A DNA stretch of 64,000 bases from Papaver somniferum. Lineage: Eukaryota > Streptophyta > Magnoliopsida > Ranunculales > Papaveraceae. The DNA is taken from the NCBI RefSeq assembly GCF_003573695.1, contig NW_020621936.1, forward strand, positions 3,100,001 through 3,164,000, read 5' to 3'. Both the position numbers and the translations under genes were made by a program. The notes beneath the pieces are model-generated. The model had not been told where the DNA came from. It saw only the letters and a program-made list of their open reading frames with translations, and did no database searches. Below, piece by piece: positions 1-11,290 of this stretch (position 1 is the first letter of the stretch; each line of letters begins with the position of its first letter).

Positions 1-44
1 ACCCATTTTATAAACATTGTTGGTCCATTATCAAGTAAGATTTT

Positions 45-1197
45 ATGAGATTGATGGGTGAATATTTCAGATACGGTTCTTGGGATTGGAGGTTGAACTG
101 TTCTTTCATTTCTTTAGTGCCAAAAAAAGAAGATTCTTGTTCTCCTAAGGATTATAGGCCTTTAAGTCTGTTGGGTAGTTCTTACAAGGTATTGTCTAAG
201 GTGTTGGCAAATAGGCTAAAGTCAGTAATGCATAATTTGGTGTCAGATTATCAAGGAGCATTTGTGAAGGGTAAACAGATATTGGATGGCGTGTTAATTG
301 CAGGAGAATGTGTTGATAGCAGGTTGAAGTCTAAAAAACCAGGATTTTTGTGTAAGTTGGATATGGAGAAGGCATTTGATAATGTAAAATGGAGCTCTTT
401 ATTGAGAATTTTGGAGAAGCATGGTTCTGGTAGGAAATGGGTTTCTTGGATGAAGTGGTGTATATATACTTCTCATATTTCAGTTTTGGTCAATGGAAGT
501 TCAACTGAAAATTTAAACCTACCAAGGGATTAAGGCAGGGAGACTCTCCATCTCCATTTTTGTTTTTACTGGTGGTGGAAATTCTTTCAAAGTTTGTGGA
601 TGATGCAGTTATGAGGAATCAAATTCATGGATTTCAGGTGGTAGAAGGTGGTATTATGACCTCTCATTTGCAATTTGCATATGATACTTTATTGTTTGTG
701 GATACTACTGAGGATGAGGTTAGAAAATTACTTCTTATTTTAAATTCTTTTGAGTTACTTACATGCATGAAGTTGAATCTGGAGAGAAAAGTACTTTAAT
801 CAGTGTTGGTGCAGATGATGTTGTGGGGTCTTTGGAAATGGAGTTGGGTTATAGGGTGGAGAAATTGCCAATGAAGTATTTAGACTTGCCAATTGGTTCA
901 ACAGTAAGATGCACCTCAGTTTGGAAGGAGGTAATTAAGAGAATGGAAGTGAAGTTAGCATCCTGGAAGAAGAAATTTTTATCTAAAGCTGGGAGGTTAG
1001 TTCTTATAAGAAGTTGTTTGGCAAGTTTGCCTATATATTTTCTTTCTCTCATTCATATGCGAGTTAGTGCGGAGAAGAGGTTGAATCAGTTGATGAGGAG
1101 ATTTCTGTGGGACTCAAATGAAGATAGAAGAAAAATGTGTTGGGTGTCTTGGCTTAAAATTTGTAAGCCAAATAAGTTGGGGAAGATTGGGTGTTAA
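45..1197 (+). pseudogene. LINE reverse transcriptase, broken
   Basis: Recognisable RT blocks in order are SLVPKK, DYRPLSL, the palm-type CKLDMEKAFD around 346-375, then RQGDSPSPFLF just after an in-frame stop at 531-533, and FAYDTLLF at 674-697. The last block is the catalytic FADD motif with the first aspartate changed to tyrosine, so the enzyme would be inactive even without the stops. A frame change lies near 763-799. The stretch around 845-1060 fits the region that follows the RT fingers and palm in plant L1 proteins. Confidence 0.85.
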
Positions 1198-2169
1198 ATA
1201 TTTAAGGAGTACAAGCAAATCTTTGAAATCAAAGTGGATATGGAGGTATGCAAGAGAGAAGAAATCCTTGTGGAGGAAAATGGTTCAAGAGAAGCTCAAA
1301 AATAACATGGAGATTTGTCTTCCAACAGATGATAATTCTGCTCAAGTGAGAAGTTTTTGGAAGGGTATTTTGAAGTCTACTGAGTTTATGGAAGAACATA
1401 TATGGTGTAAGGTGAATAATGGCAAGTAAATTAGATTCTGGTTAGATAATTGGACTTCTACTGGTCTTTTGAAAAATAGATTTCATGCAGTCTTAAAAGT
1501 ATGCAACATGAAGAATGCTTCAATTGCTGAAATGGTGGAGGATGGTAGATTGTTCTGTAACTTTAGAAGAAGGCTTTTTCTGCAGGAATATATGCAAATG
1601 GGATTTGTTGTGCAATGAGCTGGGGCCAGTCCATGGATTGGTGGAGGAAGAGGGTTCTGTGGAAATTATGGGTGAGTTTACAGTGAAAAATGTTATGAGC
1701 AGCTGGTGCAGGATGATACAATTTGTGATTTCAATAAATTTCAATGGAAGAATGGGATCCCTCCAAAGGTGAGTTTTATGTTTTGGGCTACTTTTCATAA
1801 TTCTCTTCCTACTTTATCACATTTTTGTGTGTTGCTCTTTTGCTTTTGAGGTCGGGTCTCATTTTGTTAAGGCTTTTAGAATCTTTTGGGTGTTTCCAAA
1901 TTCAGTGAAAGGAAACTTTGAAGCTTGGAGAATGAATAACTTACAAGGAAAGAATAGTGAAGTATGGTGGAAGTTCATTTATGCTGTGCAATGGCATTTG
2001 TGGAATGCAAGAAACAAAAAAAAATTTTGGTGGAAGAGCAATGACAATGTATGAAGTTGTTATGTTAATCAAACAATCTATTATTCTTTGGCTTAGTGAA
2101 AGGGATGTTTTTAAAGGTGTTTCTATTTATCAAATTTTGTTTCAATGGGAAACAGTGTTGCATCTGTGA
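1118..2169 (+). pseudogene. LINE ORF2 C-terminal region, broken
   Basis: Short open stretches in changing frames continue the LINE ORF2 after the RT domain. Around 1118-1429 the text resembles the connector of plant L1 ORF2, and 1700-1900 has the tryptophan-rich spacing of the zinc-binding RVT region. No reading frame is longer than about 100 codons. Its position directly before the A tail supports it being the end of ORF2. The exact domain boundaries are uncertain. Confidence 0.6.
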
Positions 2170-2241
2170 TGTTGTAAACTGTTCCCTAGTTAATTGTAAA
2201 TATTTTTCTCTTTAATATAACCTTACCACTTCAAAAAAAAA

Positions 2242-2539
2242 GTTATATTCCTAAACCATGAGAAAGTAGATGCTCAATATATTTTGGACAAGGAAATATT
2301 GCAATATGTAAATTTTGAGACCCAAAAATATAAAAGCTACGGATACTTTTAGATATTGGTTAATCTTATTTCCAAAGAAAAAAATTTCATTTTTACAGAA
2401 TGTGTTGGGCTAGATAAGGCATCTCTATATAAATCACTCGAGTAGAAGCCGAATCCCCTCACTTACCCATTTCTTCTCTTTAAGAATTTCGATCCGGGTT
2501 TTTGTTTCTTGCGGTTTTGATATACATATAATCTTTATA
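2242..2539. other. Spacer between LINE tail and pararetrovirus
   Basis: No coding region is visible. A TATA-like TATATAAAT lies at 2426-2434, followed by a pyrimidine-rich stretch that could be an old 5' leader. The spacer does not match the sequence beyond the intergenic region of the second viral copy, so it marks the left breakpoint of the viral insertion. Confidence 0.4.
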
Positions 2540-3227
2540 TTGAAAAAGAATATAATCTTTATATTGAAACAAAATATATATATATAAAACTTCAGGTTGG
2601 AATATATTATTAAAACTAATAAATAGAAATAGTGATTGAAAGATAATTTATAAAATGATTAATAGAAAATTAAAAGGAATCTTCATAATTAAAAGAAATT
2701 TAAAACATAGATAACGGGTAGAGATACTTACAAAGTAGTCTTTTATTCCTTAATAGATAGCACACCAAACAACTTCAAACTCACACTTAGAACATGAAAA
2801 CACTCACAAACTATCACTCTCAAAGCAGGAAACACTCAGAAACTTTCACTCTCAAACTTATAGACAATGACCCTTGAGAACTAAAAACTTGCCCTTTCCC
2901 TTTCCCTTAACGGGTATTTATATAGGGGAAAGTTTGCAAGAAACAAAAGAGATAAGATTTTCTTTTTTGAGAATCCTATCTATATTTACAACAAACTATA
3001 AGTGGTAGACAAGTGGAAGACATATCTAAGGTGGAAATCTTAGATAAGATTTACCTTTTTTCTTTTTTGGAAAATATTAAACCTTTTCACTTTTACTATT
3101 TTGAAGCAAATACGTGTCCTTGATGAATAGTGGAGTCGATCCTGCTTCCTGTTGATGAAAAGTTGACCATTTTTTTTTTGCCGGAAAATAATTAGAATTT
3201 TCCTATCTTCTTCGAACCATTTAAACC
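2540..3227 (-). promoter_or_regulatory. Pararetroviral intergenic region with promoter and poly(A) signal (copy A)
   Basis: On the minus strand a TATA box TATATAAAT lies at 2916-2924 in the context CCCCTATATAAATACCCG. AATAAA follows about 170 bases downstream at 2742-2747. The spacing matches caulimovirid pregenomic RNA, where a poly(A) signal just after the cap site creates the terminal redundancy. The region aligns base for base with 10,441-11,110 of copy B in reverse orientation. Copy A breaks before the primer-binding site. Confidence 0.7.
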
Positions 3228-3443
3228 CTAAATCATTCCAAAGCAATCATCACCATTTGCATTTAGTTCTTCTGTATTTTCCGATTTTATCTCTTCTTCC
3301 TCAAAGGTTTTTGACGAGGACGGTTGGGAACCCAAATCTTCGTTATCAAGTGCCTCCAAAATCTGCTTCTTAAATTCTTCCTTTGACAAGTCCCCGTGCC
3401 TATGCTTTAGTGCGAGTATGTGGGTAGAGAATTCCATCGGCAT
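3228..3443 (-). pseudogene. Viral 3'-terminal coding remnant
   Basis: A 71-codon frame beginning MPMEFSTHILALKHRHGDLS, with an acidic glutamate-rich tail, lies between the second viral frame and the intergenic region. A diverged, frameshifted copy occurs at 10,226-10,438 in copy B, which supports it being viral rather than chance. No function can be assigned. Confidence 0.5.
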
Positions 3444-3683
3444 TGAGGTGGTTGATGCCGTACCATAAGCTGAGCTGCAACAAACTGCATGTTAAATGTA
3501 GATGGTTGTAGATGTGCTGCATTATATCTATCCCACCATTTGATATATAATTGCCTTTCTAAATAAGGGATATAATCCCAATCAGGATCATTATCTTGTG
3601 GAATTGAATATTTCCATCTTAGAATCCATGGGATTTCATACAGTAATAAAGAACCACTGCATTAATCTTCTTATATCATAAGA

Positions 3684-4375
3684 TTAGCTATTAGCCTTGA
3701 TAAACTTATTTAACATATCTACAATATATGCAGGTAAAATCTCCGGGCATGGCCCCCAGATACTTAGCCATGCTCTAAACCAATTTGGTAGCTCTTTGAT
3801 TGTATTGAGTTTAAATCCAATATACCAGGAATGAGAGAATCTCTGAGTTTGATAGCAAAAAATATGTGTCCATGCTTTAATATAATCAGTATAAGAATAT
3901 GATCTCGGTTTGATATGGGGGTGATCATTGAATTTTTTTAACCCATGAGGGTTCATTCCCCAATCTCGTATGATAATACCTTAAGAATAACAAGCTTGGA
4001 GAACGCAGGAGGACCATTACCATTACTGTTGGCCGTGTTATGTGTTAAAAGGATAGATCCTGTCTCTATGAGTATTGTTTCGTAAAACTCTCTAGTTTTA
4101 CCATAATGTGGTAAAATATTCTCTTTTAAGTACATGCTTGCAACTTCTGCAGGATCTCTGTTAGCATGTTTTGTTTCTACCGCTAAAAGCGGTATTGATG
4201 TGGACATTATAAATGCCGACTTTTCTTCTGAAGAAGAATATTGTTTTCCCTTATTTGGGTTTCCTTTAATCATAATAGGATTACTTTTGTTCCTTTTATT
4301 AGGAGATGGGTAAGAAAATTGAGGAGCCTTTCCCCTAGTTATCTGGCAGTCCATGCTTCCCCTGCAAAAATTCAC
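3684..4375 (-). pseudogene. Second viral frame downstream of RNase H, unknown function
   Basis: An ATG at 4354-4352 overlaps the end of the RNase H frame by about 20 bases, and the same overlap occurs in copy B. The protein begins MDCQITRGKAP, has a serine-rich segment, and ends in an aromatic domain containing HSWYIGF and LPNWFRAWLSIWGPCPEILP. A frameshift near 3953 splits the two parts in this copy. Florendoviruses carry a second frame of unknown role in this position. I recognise the tryptophan-rich pattern as viral but cannot assign a function. Confidence 0.6.
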
Positions 4376-5721
4376 GAGTCAAGAAATCAGGTAGAGAATT
4401 AGTTTCACCTTTTATATATTCAATTTTGAAATCAAACGCTGATAAAATGGCTTGCCATCTTGCAAAAATTTTCCGAGAGGCTAAATTTTTAACATCCTTT
4501 ACCAATACTTCCTTAGCTGCCTGACAATCCACTCTAATAAGAAATTCCTGGTTTAACAAATCACTTTCAAATTTAGTAACACAATGAATTATTGCCAATA
4601 TTTCTTTTTTAATGGTTGAGTAATTTTGTTGTGCCGATTTCCATACACCTGAGGTATATATTATGAATCCTTTGTTTAAGGATTCCTCCATATCCGACAT
4701 CTGAAGCATCAGTCTCAACTATTTTGTAGGCTGTTGGATTCGCTATAGTTAGGCATGGCAATTCTTTAGCTTTAGCTTTGATTTTTATAACAGCAGTTGT
4801 ATGCTCACGGCTCCAATTAGCAGGGTTTTTCCGTAATCTTGCATATAGAGGTTTGCTATCCTTAGCTAAATCCTTATAAAAATCTGCTATATAATTTAAG
4901 CTTCCCAAGAATCTTTGTAATTGTTTTTTATCCTTGATTTCATCTAGAAATTTATCAGCAAAGGATATAGCCCGTTCTATAGGTATTATAGTACCTTTAT
5001 TAATATTGTGACCAAGGAATCTAACCTGGGTTTGAAATATTTTCATCTTTTTTGTAGATACCACTAATCCGGCCTGTTTTACTATTTTGAGGAATATTGA
5101 TAAGTGTTTAAAATGTTGCTCAATTGATTCAGAATATATTAATACATCATCAATGTATACAATTGTGAAAGTTGAATAAGAATTAAATATGTTATTCATA
5201 ATATGTTGAAATTCTGATGGAGCATTTTTTAAACCAAATGACATAACATTCCATTCATAATGTCCAAAGGGAACCGTAAATGCAGTTTTATACTTGTCTT
5301 TTTCTGCGATTTGAATTTGCCAATATCCTGACTTTAAGTCAAATTTTGAAAATATGACAGCATTATGTAATCTATCTAAAAGATCTTTTTTATTAGGAAT
5401 TGGATATCTAATCCATCTTAATGCTTTATTCAAAGGCTTATAGTTGATGACTAATCTCGGAACTCCTCTTTCTAATTCAGCTGCTTTTTCTACATAAAAT
5501 GCAGGACAACTTCAAGGAGAGCAACTTTTTCTAATCAAACCTTTATCTAGTAAATCTTGAATTTCAGATTTACATATTTCTAATAATCTATTGTTCATTT
5601 GAATTGGTCTGGCTTTTGTTGGAATCATTTTTTCAGAAAAATCTGGTTCATTAGGTAATTCTACTATATGTTGTTTTCTTTCCCAGAATGCATTTGGGAT
5701 TTCAGCACAAACTTCTTTCAC
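4335..5721 (-). pseudogene. Pararetroviral reverse transcriptase and RNase H, broken
   Basis: Three open pieces (5512-5721, 4609-5433, 4335-4718) carry RT block KARPIQMN, then [26 protein letters not shown] and the catalytic YIDDVLIYS, then the RNase H block ETDASDVGYGG. In the virus this enzyme copies pregenomic RNA into DNA and removes the template. A stop lies between the first two pieces, and a frameshift near 4690-4718 breaks RNase H. The frame ends at 4335, overlapping the start of the next frame at 4354. Confidence 0.85.
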
Positions 5722-5775
5722 TAGAAGATCATTAAAATCATTGATTTGTTTTTGGAGTTTTGGGAAAATTAGTTT

Positions 5776-6432
5776 CTATACTATTTGCTTATATTGAATC
5801 TCCTCTTTTAAGAAGAACAAAAATTTTTCTTTGTGCTTGATTTTTTCTTGAACCTGGTTAATAAATTTTTGCCTAGGTTCAGAGACAAATTCAAATAATA
5901 TTTTATGTCCCTGAATGAGGGCTTCAATGCCCGTATTGTTAATACTTAATGGGTATAAAATATTCAAGAATGGAGTCCCTAATATGCAGGATTGAGATAA
6001 ATTCTTTACCATGATAAATGGTGTCGCTAGACAAATACCATTATTACACACCGCAGCATCAGATAATTTGTAATTAATTATCAATTTGTTTCCATCTGCA
6101 GTATTAAGAACTTGGGTTGTTTTGGTAAAATACTTTGTGGGAACTAATCCTTCATTTAAGCAGTTTAGATCTGCACCCGAATCTATGAGTGCAATAGTTT
6201 CAAAACGGTATTCTTTTCCTATGATTAGAATGACTAAGGTGTACCACTTTTGAGTGATTACTTTATCTATTATATTAATGAATTGCATGTTTTCGATATC
6301 CTGGTTATTAGTAGGTGATTCTGGTTTATCTATATGTGTAGTAATATGAGCCTGGTAGTTTTGTAAAATTTCATCAAAAGATTTTTCTTCTTGTGAGTCA
6401 CACTCACAGTCTACTGGTTTATGAAGTTCCAA
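5776..6432 (-). pseudogene. Pararetroviral aspartic protease region
   Basis: The motif LIDSGADLNCLN (around 6160-6195 on the opposite strand) is the catalytic D-S/T-G loop of retropepsin-like proteases. It sits between the capsid and the reverse transcriptase, where it cleaves the polyprotein in this family. The frame is open over 218 codons. A short gap and frame change separate it from the RT part at 5721. Confidence 0.8.
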
Positions 6433-6462
6433 TATCTGGACTCTTTGCTTAAGACTTCTTAA

Positions 6463-7677
6463 TTATTCTTTAACCTGATTAACTTCTGCCCTAAGATCAT
6501 TGACTGATGGTTCTTTTTTAATGTGATGATTTTCTACTCTTGCCATTATTTCCTTAAAACTATAAGGTTTGTAAGAAGTTTCGATTTTCTCTTGTTTTGG
6601 TGCTCTTTTAGCTACTTCAATATATTTTTCTAAAGCTATTCGCTTTGATTCTGGATTTTCAATTTTATCAATTAACTCTAATGTAAAATTTTCTTCATTG
6701 GTGAGGACATTAATTCCTAGACTAGATATTTGTTTATGAAAACAATTTTTACAAGAACAACCATCTGTACATTCATCATCCTCCAATCCTGAAATTGTGC
6801 CTGAATCATTTTCTGAGGAGGATGATTCATCCTCTTTAGATAGATCGGAATCCATTAAGAGGACTTGTTCTAATTGACGTTTGAGACCTTCGTCTAGATT
6901 AAGCTCATTTATTTTTTGTTTTGTACGACACTTATTACTATAATGCCCAATTTTTCCACACTTGTAACAGACTGGAAGTGACTTATTAGTCTTTTTATTT
7001 AATTGTTGTGTCTTATTGTTGTTTTTCCTAAAATTGGGTCGTTTAGATTTCAATGGATACCTATTGGGATACCTAGTAGTCTTAGGATTGTTATGGGAAG
7101 GTGGTAGAGTACCTTTCTTCCTAGATAATAACGCAGATGGTGTATTAGTGTATCCAAATTGCTCACAAAAATCACCTAACTCTTGCCTGTTAGATAATTT
7201 ATTCTTTTGTATTTGTCTATGTAGCTTTATGTCTGAGCATAAAGCTAAACCTTCACATACAATTTCGGAAGATAGTTGGCCAAAAGTATATTCGCCATAC
7301 TCAATACGTTGTTGAATACTTTTTGATTTTAGTCTATTTCTAACCCTTTCAGCAAACAAAGGGGGTAATCCTGAGACGAATTTCTCTTTCCAAAAATCAG
7401 AATTAGAGGAACAATCTTCTCTGCTAAACAATTTTGAGAAGAATACATCCTTGTACCATCTATAATGGGAGAGGGTAGGACATTTAAGATTAATAAGTAA
7501 TTCCCTAGATCTTTCCATTTGTTGGCTATTACTTCCTACAAAGTGCAGGCCAATGGTATAAAGTAGGGTACTAACAATATCTTCCTGAGAGTATTCAGTA
7601 CCATCTTCTAGCTTGATTGGTTTCTTTGCCATATAAATGCTATATTTTCCTGGTCGGACATATGGAAATCCCACCAT
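6463..7677 (-). pseudogene. Pararetroviral capsid region with CCHC zinc knuckle
   Basis: The 404-codon stretch has a helical capsid-like N-terminal part, a basic asparagine/lysine-rich segment, and the zinc knuckle CYKCGKIGHYSNKC (spacing CX2CX4HX4C) at about residues 237-250, encoded around 6928-6970. An acidic serine-rich segment and a second cysteine cluster (CTDGCSCKNC) follow. In this family the knuckle binds the pregenomic RNA during packaging. The frame ends at 6463, shortly before the protease frame. Confidence 0.8.
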
Positions 7678-7705
7678 CCTTTAAGTTGGCCAGTAAAGCC
7701 AGTAA

Positions 7706-8773
7706 CTATGGATTCAGCAATTTGTTTTCTGGGTTTTTAATGAGTCTAGAAGCAGAAGCATACATCGACATTTGTCTTATGATATTTACTATTTGGTATT
7801 CTGTCATACCATCTATGTTCCACTCAACTATGGATCTTCCATCAAACGAAGTCTGATTCCAATTATAATCCTCTTCCAGTTGTAAATCTACCGGTGTTGG
7901 TCTAGGGTAATAATTTCTAGTAGGAACTGTCGGTGTATATTTATTTTTTCCAAAAGATATTTTATTAATGTCATCAGAATTGTTGTTAATATTACCAGAA
8001 TTTGATGAATGAAAAATTTCTTCCAGTTCTTCTATATCTATATCACTGTATTCTTCGTGTTTGGACAGAACATTTATTCCTTCTTTTGATTGTTTGGATG
8101 CTTTAGATGGGCCTGAAGCAGATAAGCTTAATTTTCCTAGCTTTTCTACTAGTGCATCTACAAAGCTATTATCTGGGTTGGACAACCTGAAGACATTTGG
8201 ATCTATTATTGGGTTTGGTTTAAATAATAATCCACTAGATGGTGCCGGATTAAGTTTAAGCTCATTAGGTTGTATATGTTGGATTTTATCCTTGTTTAAC
8301 AAGCCTTCAATTCTTGTCGTTTGTTTTCCTATTGAATGTAAATATAAATTGGTGTAGTTATTTTGTTGTATTAACTGACCAATATCTTTATGGTTAGCTA
8401 CTGAATCAGTTCCCTTATGTTCTAATTTGTATGGGGCTGCTATAGCACCTTTGATATCAAGGACTACTTCTGGTGGATGGATTGACTGAATAACATTTCC
8501 ATCTTTTGTCGTATAAGATTGAAACTGGGTTTCCAACATATTAAGCGATCTCTTATATTTATTTAAATTGTAAGTTTTGGTAAAATCTTCAAACCAGGTG
8601 AAAAATGGGTTTGGATTTTTATTATGACTTAAGTATAGAGCATAAGTTTTATATATTCTTGTTCTTCTATTAGAACTAAAGTTGGATTCAAACCAAGCCC
8701 TTTTATTTGTATTTTCTAAACTATGATACTCTTTTCGAAGTTCTTGTAAATCCAATGATGGTTTTTGGATCAC
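7706..8773 (-). pseudogene. Pararetroviral polyprotein, linker and capsid N-terminal part
   Basis: This 355-codon open stretch follows the movement protein. It is lysine- and asparagine-rich, has an acidic segment near residues 245-270, and ends with the blocks YYPRPTPVDLQ and VEWNIDGMTEYQI. I recognise that type of block from petuvirus/florendovirus-like polyproteins just before the capsid core. No catalytic motif is present. It is separated from the next part by a stop and frame change near 7680-7706. A fragment of its N-terminal part recurs in copy B at 12,905-13,198. Confidence 0.65.
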
Positions 8774-8870
8774 ATTTATCTCAAATTCTAGATCGGAGAA
8801 TGTCGGTTCTACTTGTTCAGGAATATTTCTAACCGTAGATTTTGGCGTTTCTACTTTATAATAAGGTTTA

Positions 8871-9843
8871 TTAACCTGATGCGCGTTTTTTAACTCCTTC
8901 TATAATAATATCATTTGGGTCATTTATAAAATTATGAATAGGATCTGTATAAGAAGAAGATGCTACAGATGGCCTTGGTGCACTTCCCTCGCCTTCTGAT
9001 ATCTTAAGCCTAGTTTTCCTGAAAGATGTAAACTGTATTTCCACATCTCCATCTTCATATTCAATTATTTGTTGGAGATTTTGGTTTTGGCAAGGCTTTG
9101 CTGGAACTTCTACCTGTAAAGTCCACTTTTCAGGGAGGGTAACCTGATCCCACTTTATGGTTCTGGGAATAACTGTATGGGCTTTACCAATATTGGTATG
9201 AAAAAGAGTAGTCTGACCTTTTGTCATAAACTTGAGCATTAGGACATAAGGTATTCATAACCTTATAATATATTCTATACACAACGGCTAAGTTCTGCGA
9301 CCCTGCGACCATATCAAACCCCTGAGTTCTAACATTTAAAGTTAGAGTTTTAAGGAGTCCTGGATCAGACAGAGACACCGAAAAATTTGGGAAACAATTA
9401 AAATAAATTGGACCTTCACATAAGGTGGACTCAATAATTCCTAATAATGAATCAGTGAATTTATTGTGTCTACAATCCCTGACACATAAGAGTACAGAAT
9501 TATTTAATCCTGTCCTTGTCAATGGTTTTACGGCTATTTGGATTAAGCCTATATGAAGATAATTAAATCTTTTTTGTTTATGATCTTCTATCATTCTAGG
9601 AGAGAAAAGCTCAAAATTATCATTCGAATCAATTATAGATATGGTCTTTTCTACAGTTTTAATTGCGTAATCGCTTCTGAATTGAAAAGATCCTTTCTTA
9701 TATACTTCATTAACTGGAACTTTAGGAATATTCCAATTTTGTAATTGTTTTTCAATGTCATGCATTATGACCTCTTCTGAATTAAGGTTTATTTTATTTT
9801 TCAAACTATTTTTCTTTGAAAACGATCTGACAAAGCTAGCCAT
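8871..9843 (-). pseudogene. Pararetroviral movement protein (30K family), frameshifted
   Basis: The start codon is at 9843-9841, just downstream of the viral leader, and the same start context recurs in copy B at 11291. The first 219 codons (9184-9843) contain the 30K-type core: a block beginning LHIGLIQIAVKPL, a conserved DSLLGIIES, then a stretch with YFNCFPNF and VYRIYYKVM. A frame change at about 9184-9239 moves the rest to 8871-9239. In the virus family this protein dilates plasmodesmata for cell-to-cell spread. The frame then breaks before the capsid region. Confidence 0.8.
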
Positions 9844-9970
9844 AATTAGGGTTTATAAAGCTGTAAACGGTCAACAGGAATGAATGCTCTAATTTTTGTA
9901 AAGAGGTTTTATTTTACGAGCTCACTGCGACTAATATTTAGCACTTTATCTTCCCTTTTAAATGTATCAT

Positions 9971-10072
9971 ATTTCTAATAATCTAAAGTGCTAAATATTA
10001 CAGGTAGAAGTTCCAGCAAAGGGGAGATAAAGTGCTAAATATTTTGGTATCAGAACCAAAATATTAATGCAG
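9971..10072 (+). repeat. Mosaic junction of the two viral copies
   Basis: The leader word AGCACTTTATCT and its reverse complement AGATAAAGTGCT occur at 9949-9960 (minus sense) and about 10,024-10,035. A partial repeat lies near 9984-9997, and an 18-base piece of the movement-protein region sits between them. A degenerate primer-site-like TGGTATCAGAACC follows at 10,045-10,057. The order is unlike either normal genome arrangement, so this is a multi-step junction. Confidence 0.65.
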
Positions 10073-10186
10073 TTTTCCTGAAAGATTTAAACTGATTGGG
10101 ATTATATCCCTTATTTAGAAAGGCAATTATATATCAAATGGTGGGATAAATATAATGCATCACATCTACAACCATCTACATTTAAC

Positions 10187-10438
10187 ATGCAGTTTGTTGC
10201 AGCTCAGCTTATGGTATCGGCATCAACCACCTCAATGCCGATGGAATTCTCAACCCACATACTCGCACTAAAGCATAGGCACGGGGACTTGTCAAAGGAA
10301 GAATTTAAGAAGAGATTTGGAGGCCACTTGATACGAAGATTTGGGTTCCAACCGTCCTCGTCAAAACCTTTGAGGAAGAAGAGATAACTCGGAAAATACA
10401 AAAGACCTACTGCAATGGTGATGATTGCTTTGGAATGA
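10187..10438 (+). pseudogene. Viral 3'-terminal coding remnant, copy B
   Basis: The start and first 35 codons match the frame at 3228-3443 of copy A, then insertions and frame changes break it. Upstream sequence from about 10,095 matches copy A at 3520-3580 in reverse. The piece ends just before the A-rich tract at 10,494-10,519, where copy A has a shorter tract. Confidence 0.55.
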
Positions 10439-10761
10439 TTTAGGTTAAATGGTTCGAAGAGAAGAAGATAGGAAAATTCATTATTTTCCGGCAAAAAAAA
10501 AAAAAAAAAAAAAAAAAAAGACTTGGTCAACTTTTCATCAGCAGGATCGACTCCACTATTCATCAAGGACACGTATTTGCTTCAAAATAGTAAAAGTGAA
10601 AAGGTTTAATATTTTCTAAAAAACAAAAAAGGTAAATCTTATCTAAGATTTCCACCTTAGATATGTCTTCCACTTGCCTACCACTTATAGGTTGTTGTAA
10701 TTATAGATAGGATTCTCAAAAAAGAAAATCTTATCTCTTTTGTTTCTTGCAAACTTTCCCC

Positions 10762-10770
10762 TATATAAAT
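10762..10770 (+). promoter_or_regulatory. Pararetroviral TATA box, copy B
   Basis: TATATAAAT in the context CCCCTATATAAATACCCG is identical to copy A at 2916-2924. It sits in the only large non-coding region of the virus, 394 bases upstream of the primer site, as expected for the pregenomic RNA promoter. Whether it is active in the plant cannot be judged from sequence. Confidence 0.7.
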
Positions 10771-10938
10771 ACCCGTTAAGGGAAAGGGAAAGGGCAAGTT
10801 TTTAGTTCTCAAGGGTCATTGTCTATAAGTTTGAGAGTGAAAGTTTCTGAGTGTTTCTTGCTTTGAGGGTGATAGTTTGTGAGTGTTTTCATGTTCTAAG
10901 TGTGAGTTTGAAGTTGTTTGGTGTGCTATCTATTAAGG

Positions 10939-10944
10939 AATAAA
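10939..10944 (+). terminator. Pararetroviral poly(A) signal, copy B
   Basis: AATAAA lies about 170 bases downstream of the TATA box. In caulimovirids the signal is bypassed on first passage and used on the second, giving terminally redundant RNA. Copy A has the same signal at 2742-2747 on the minus strand. Confidence 0.6.
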
Positions 10945-11155
10945 AGACTACTTTGTAAGTATCTCTACCCGTTATCTATGTTTTAAATTTCTTTTAATTA
11001 TGAAGATTCCTTTTAATTTTCTATTAATCATTTTCTAAATTATCTTTCAATCACTATTTCTATTTATTAGTTTTAATAATATATTCCAACCTGAAGTTTT
11101 ATATATATATATATTCTATTTCAATATAAAGATTATATAAAACCTGGGAACGTTT

Positions 11156-11171
11156 TGGTATCAGAGCCATG
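11156..11171 (+). promoter_or_regulatory. Primer-binding site for initiator tRNA-Met
   Basis: TGGTATCAGAGCCATG is complementary to the 3' end of plant initiator methionine tRNA, the usual primer for Caulimoviridae (also for Ty1/copia). It lies between the poly(A) signal and the movement-protein start, in the expected place. This element is missing from copy A because of the breakpoint there. Confidence 0.8.
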
Positions 11172-11290
11172 TAAAAGGGGAGATAAAGTGCTAAATATTA
11201 GTCGCAATGAGCTCGTAGTTAAATAAAATCTCTTTAAAAAATTAGAGCATTGATTCCTGTTGACCGTTTACAGCTTTATAAACCCTAATT

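Larger units (their letters stand above)
1..2241 (+). mobile_element. L1-type LINE, 3' portion, decayed
   Basis: This is the 3' part of a plant non-LTR retrotransposon; its 5' end lies outside the window. Reverse-transcriptase blocks, then a C-terminal region, then a nine-base A tail at 2233-2241 follow in the expected order. The coding sequence is split over several frames by stops and frameshifts, so the copy is dead. A target-site duplication cannot be tested because the 5' end is not visible. The A tail lies about 300 bases left of the pararetrovirus cluster. Confidence 0.85.
2540..9970 (-). mobile_element. Endogenous pararetrovirus, copy A (Caulimoviridae-like)
   Basis: Reading on the minus strand the order is leader, movement protein, capsid with CCHC zinc knuckle, aspartic protease, reverse transcriptase, RNase H, a second downstream frame, then a single intergenic region with promoter and poly(A) signal. 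No integrase and no flanking direct LTRs are present. That order with a 30K-type movement protein fits Caulimoviridae of the petuvirus/florendovirus type rather than an LTR retrotransposon. The copy is close to one full genome length but is broken by many frameshifts and stops. It stops at about 9970 inside the leader, where copy B begins facing the other way. Confidence 0.85.

Noticed and set aside
2540..11150. The inverted matching regions 2.5-3.2 kb and 10.4-11.1 kb as LTRs or inverted repeats of one element.
   Set aside because: Each belongs to its own viral copy, in the normal place between the last gene and the primer site, and the copies face opposite ways; no direct LTR pair exists.
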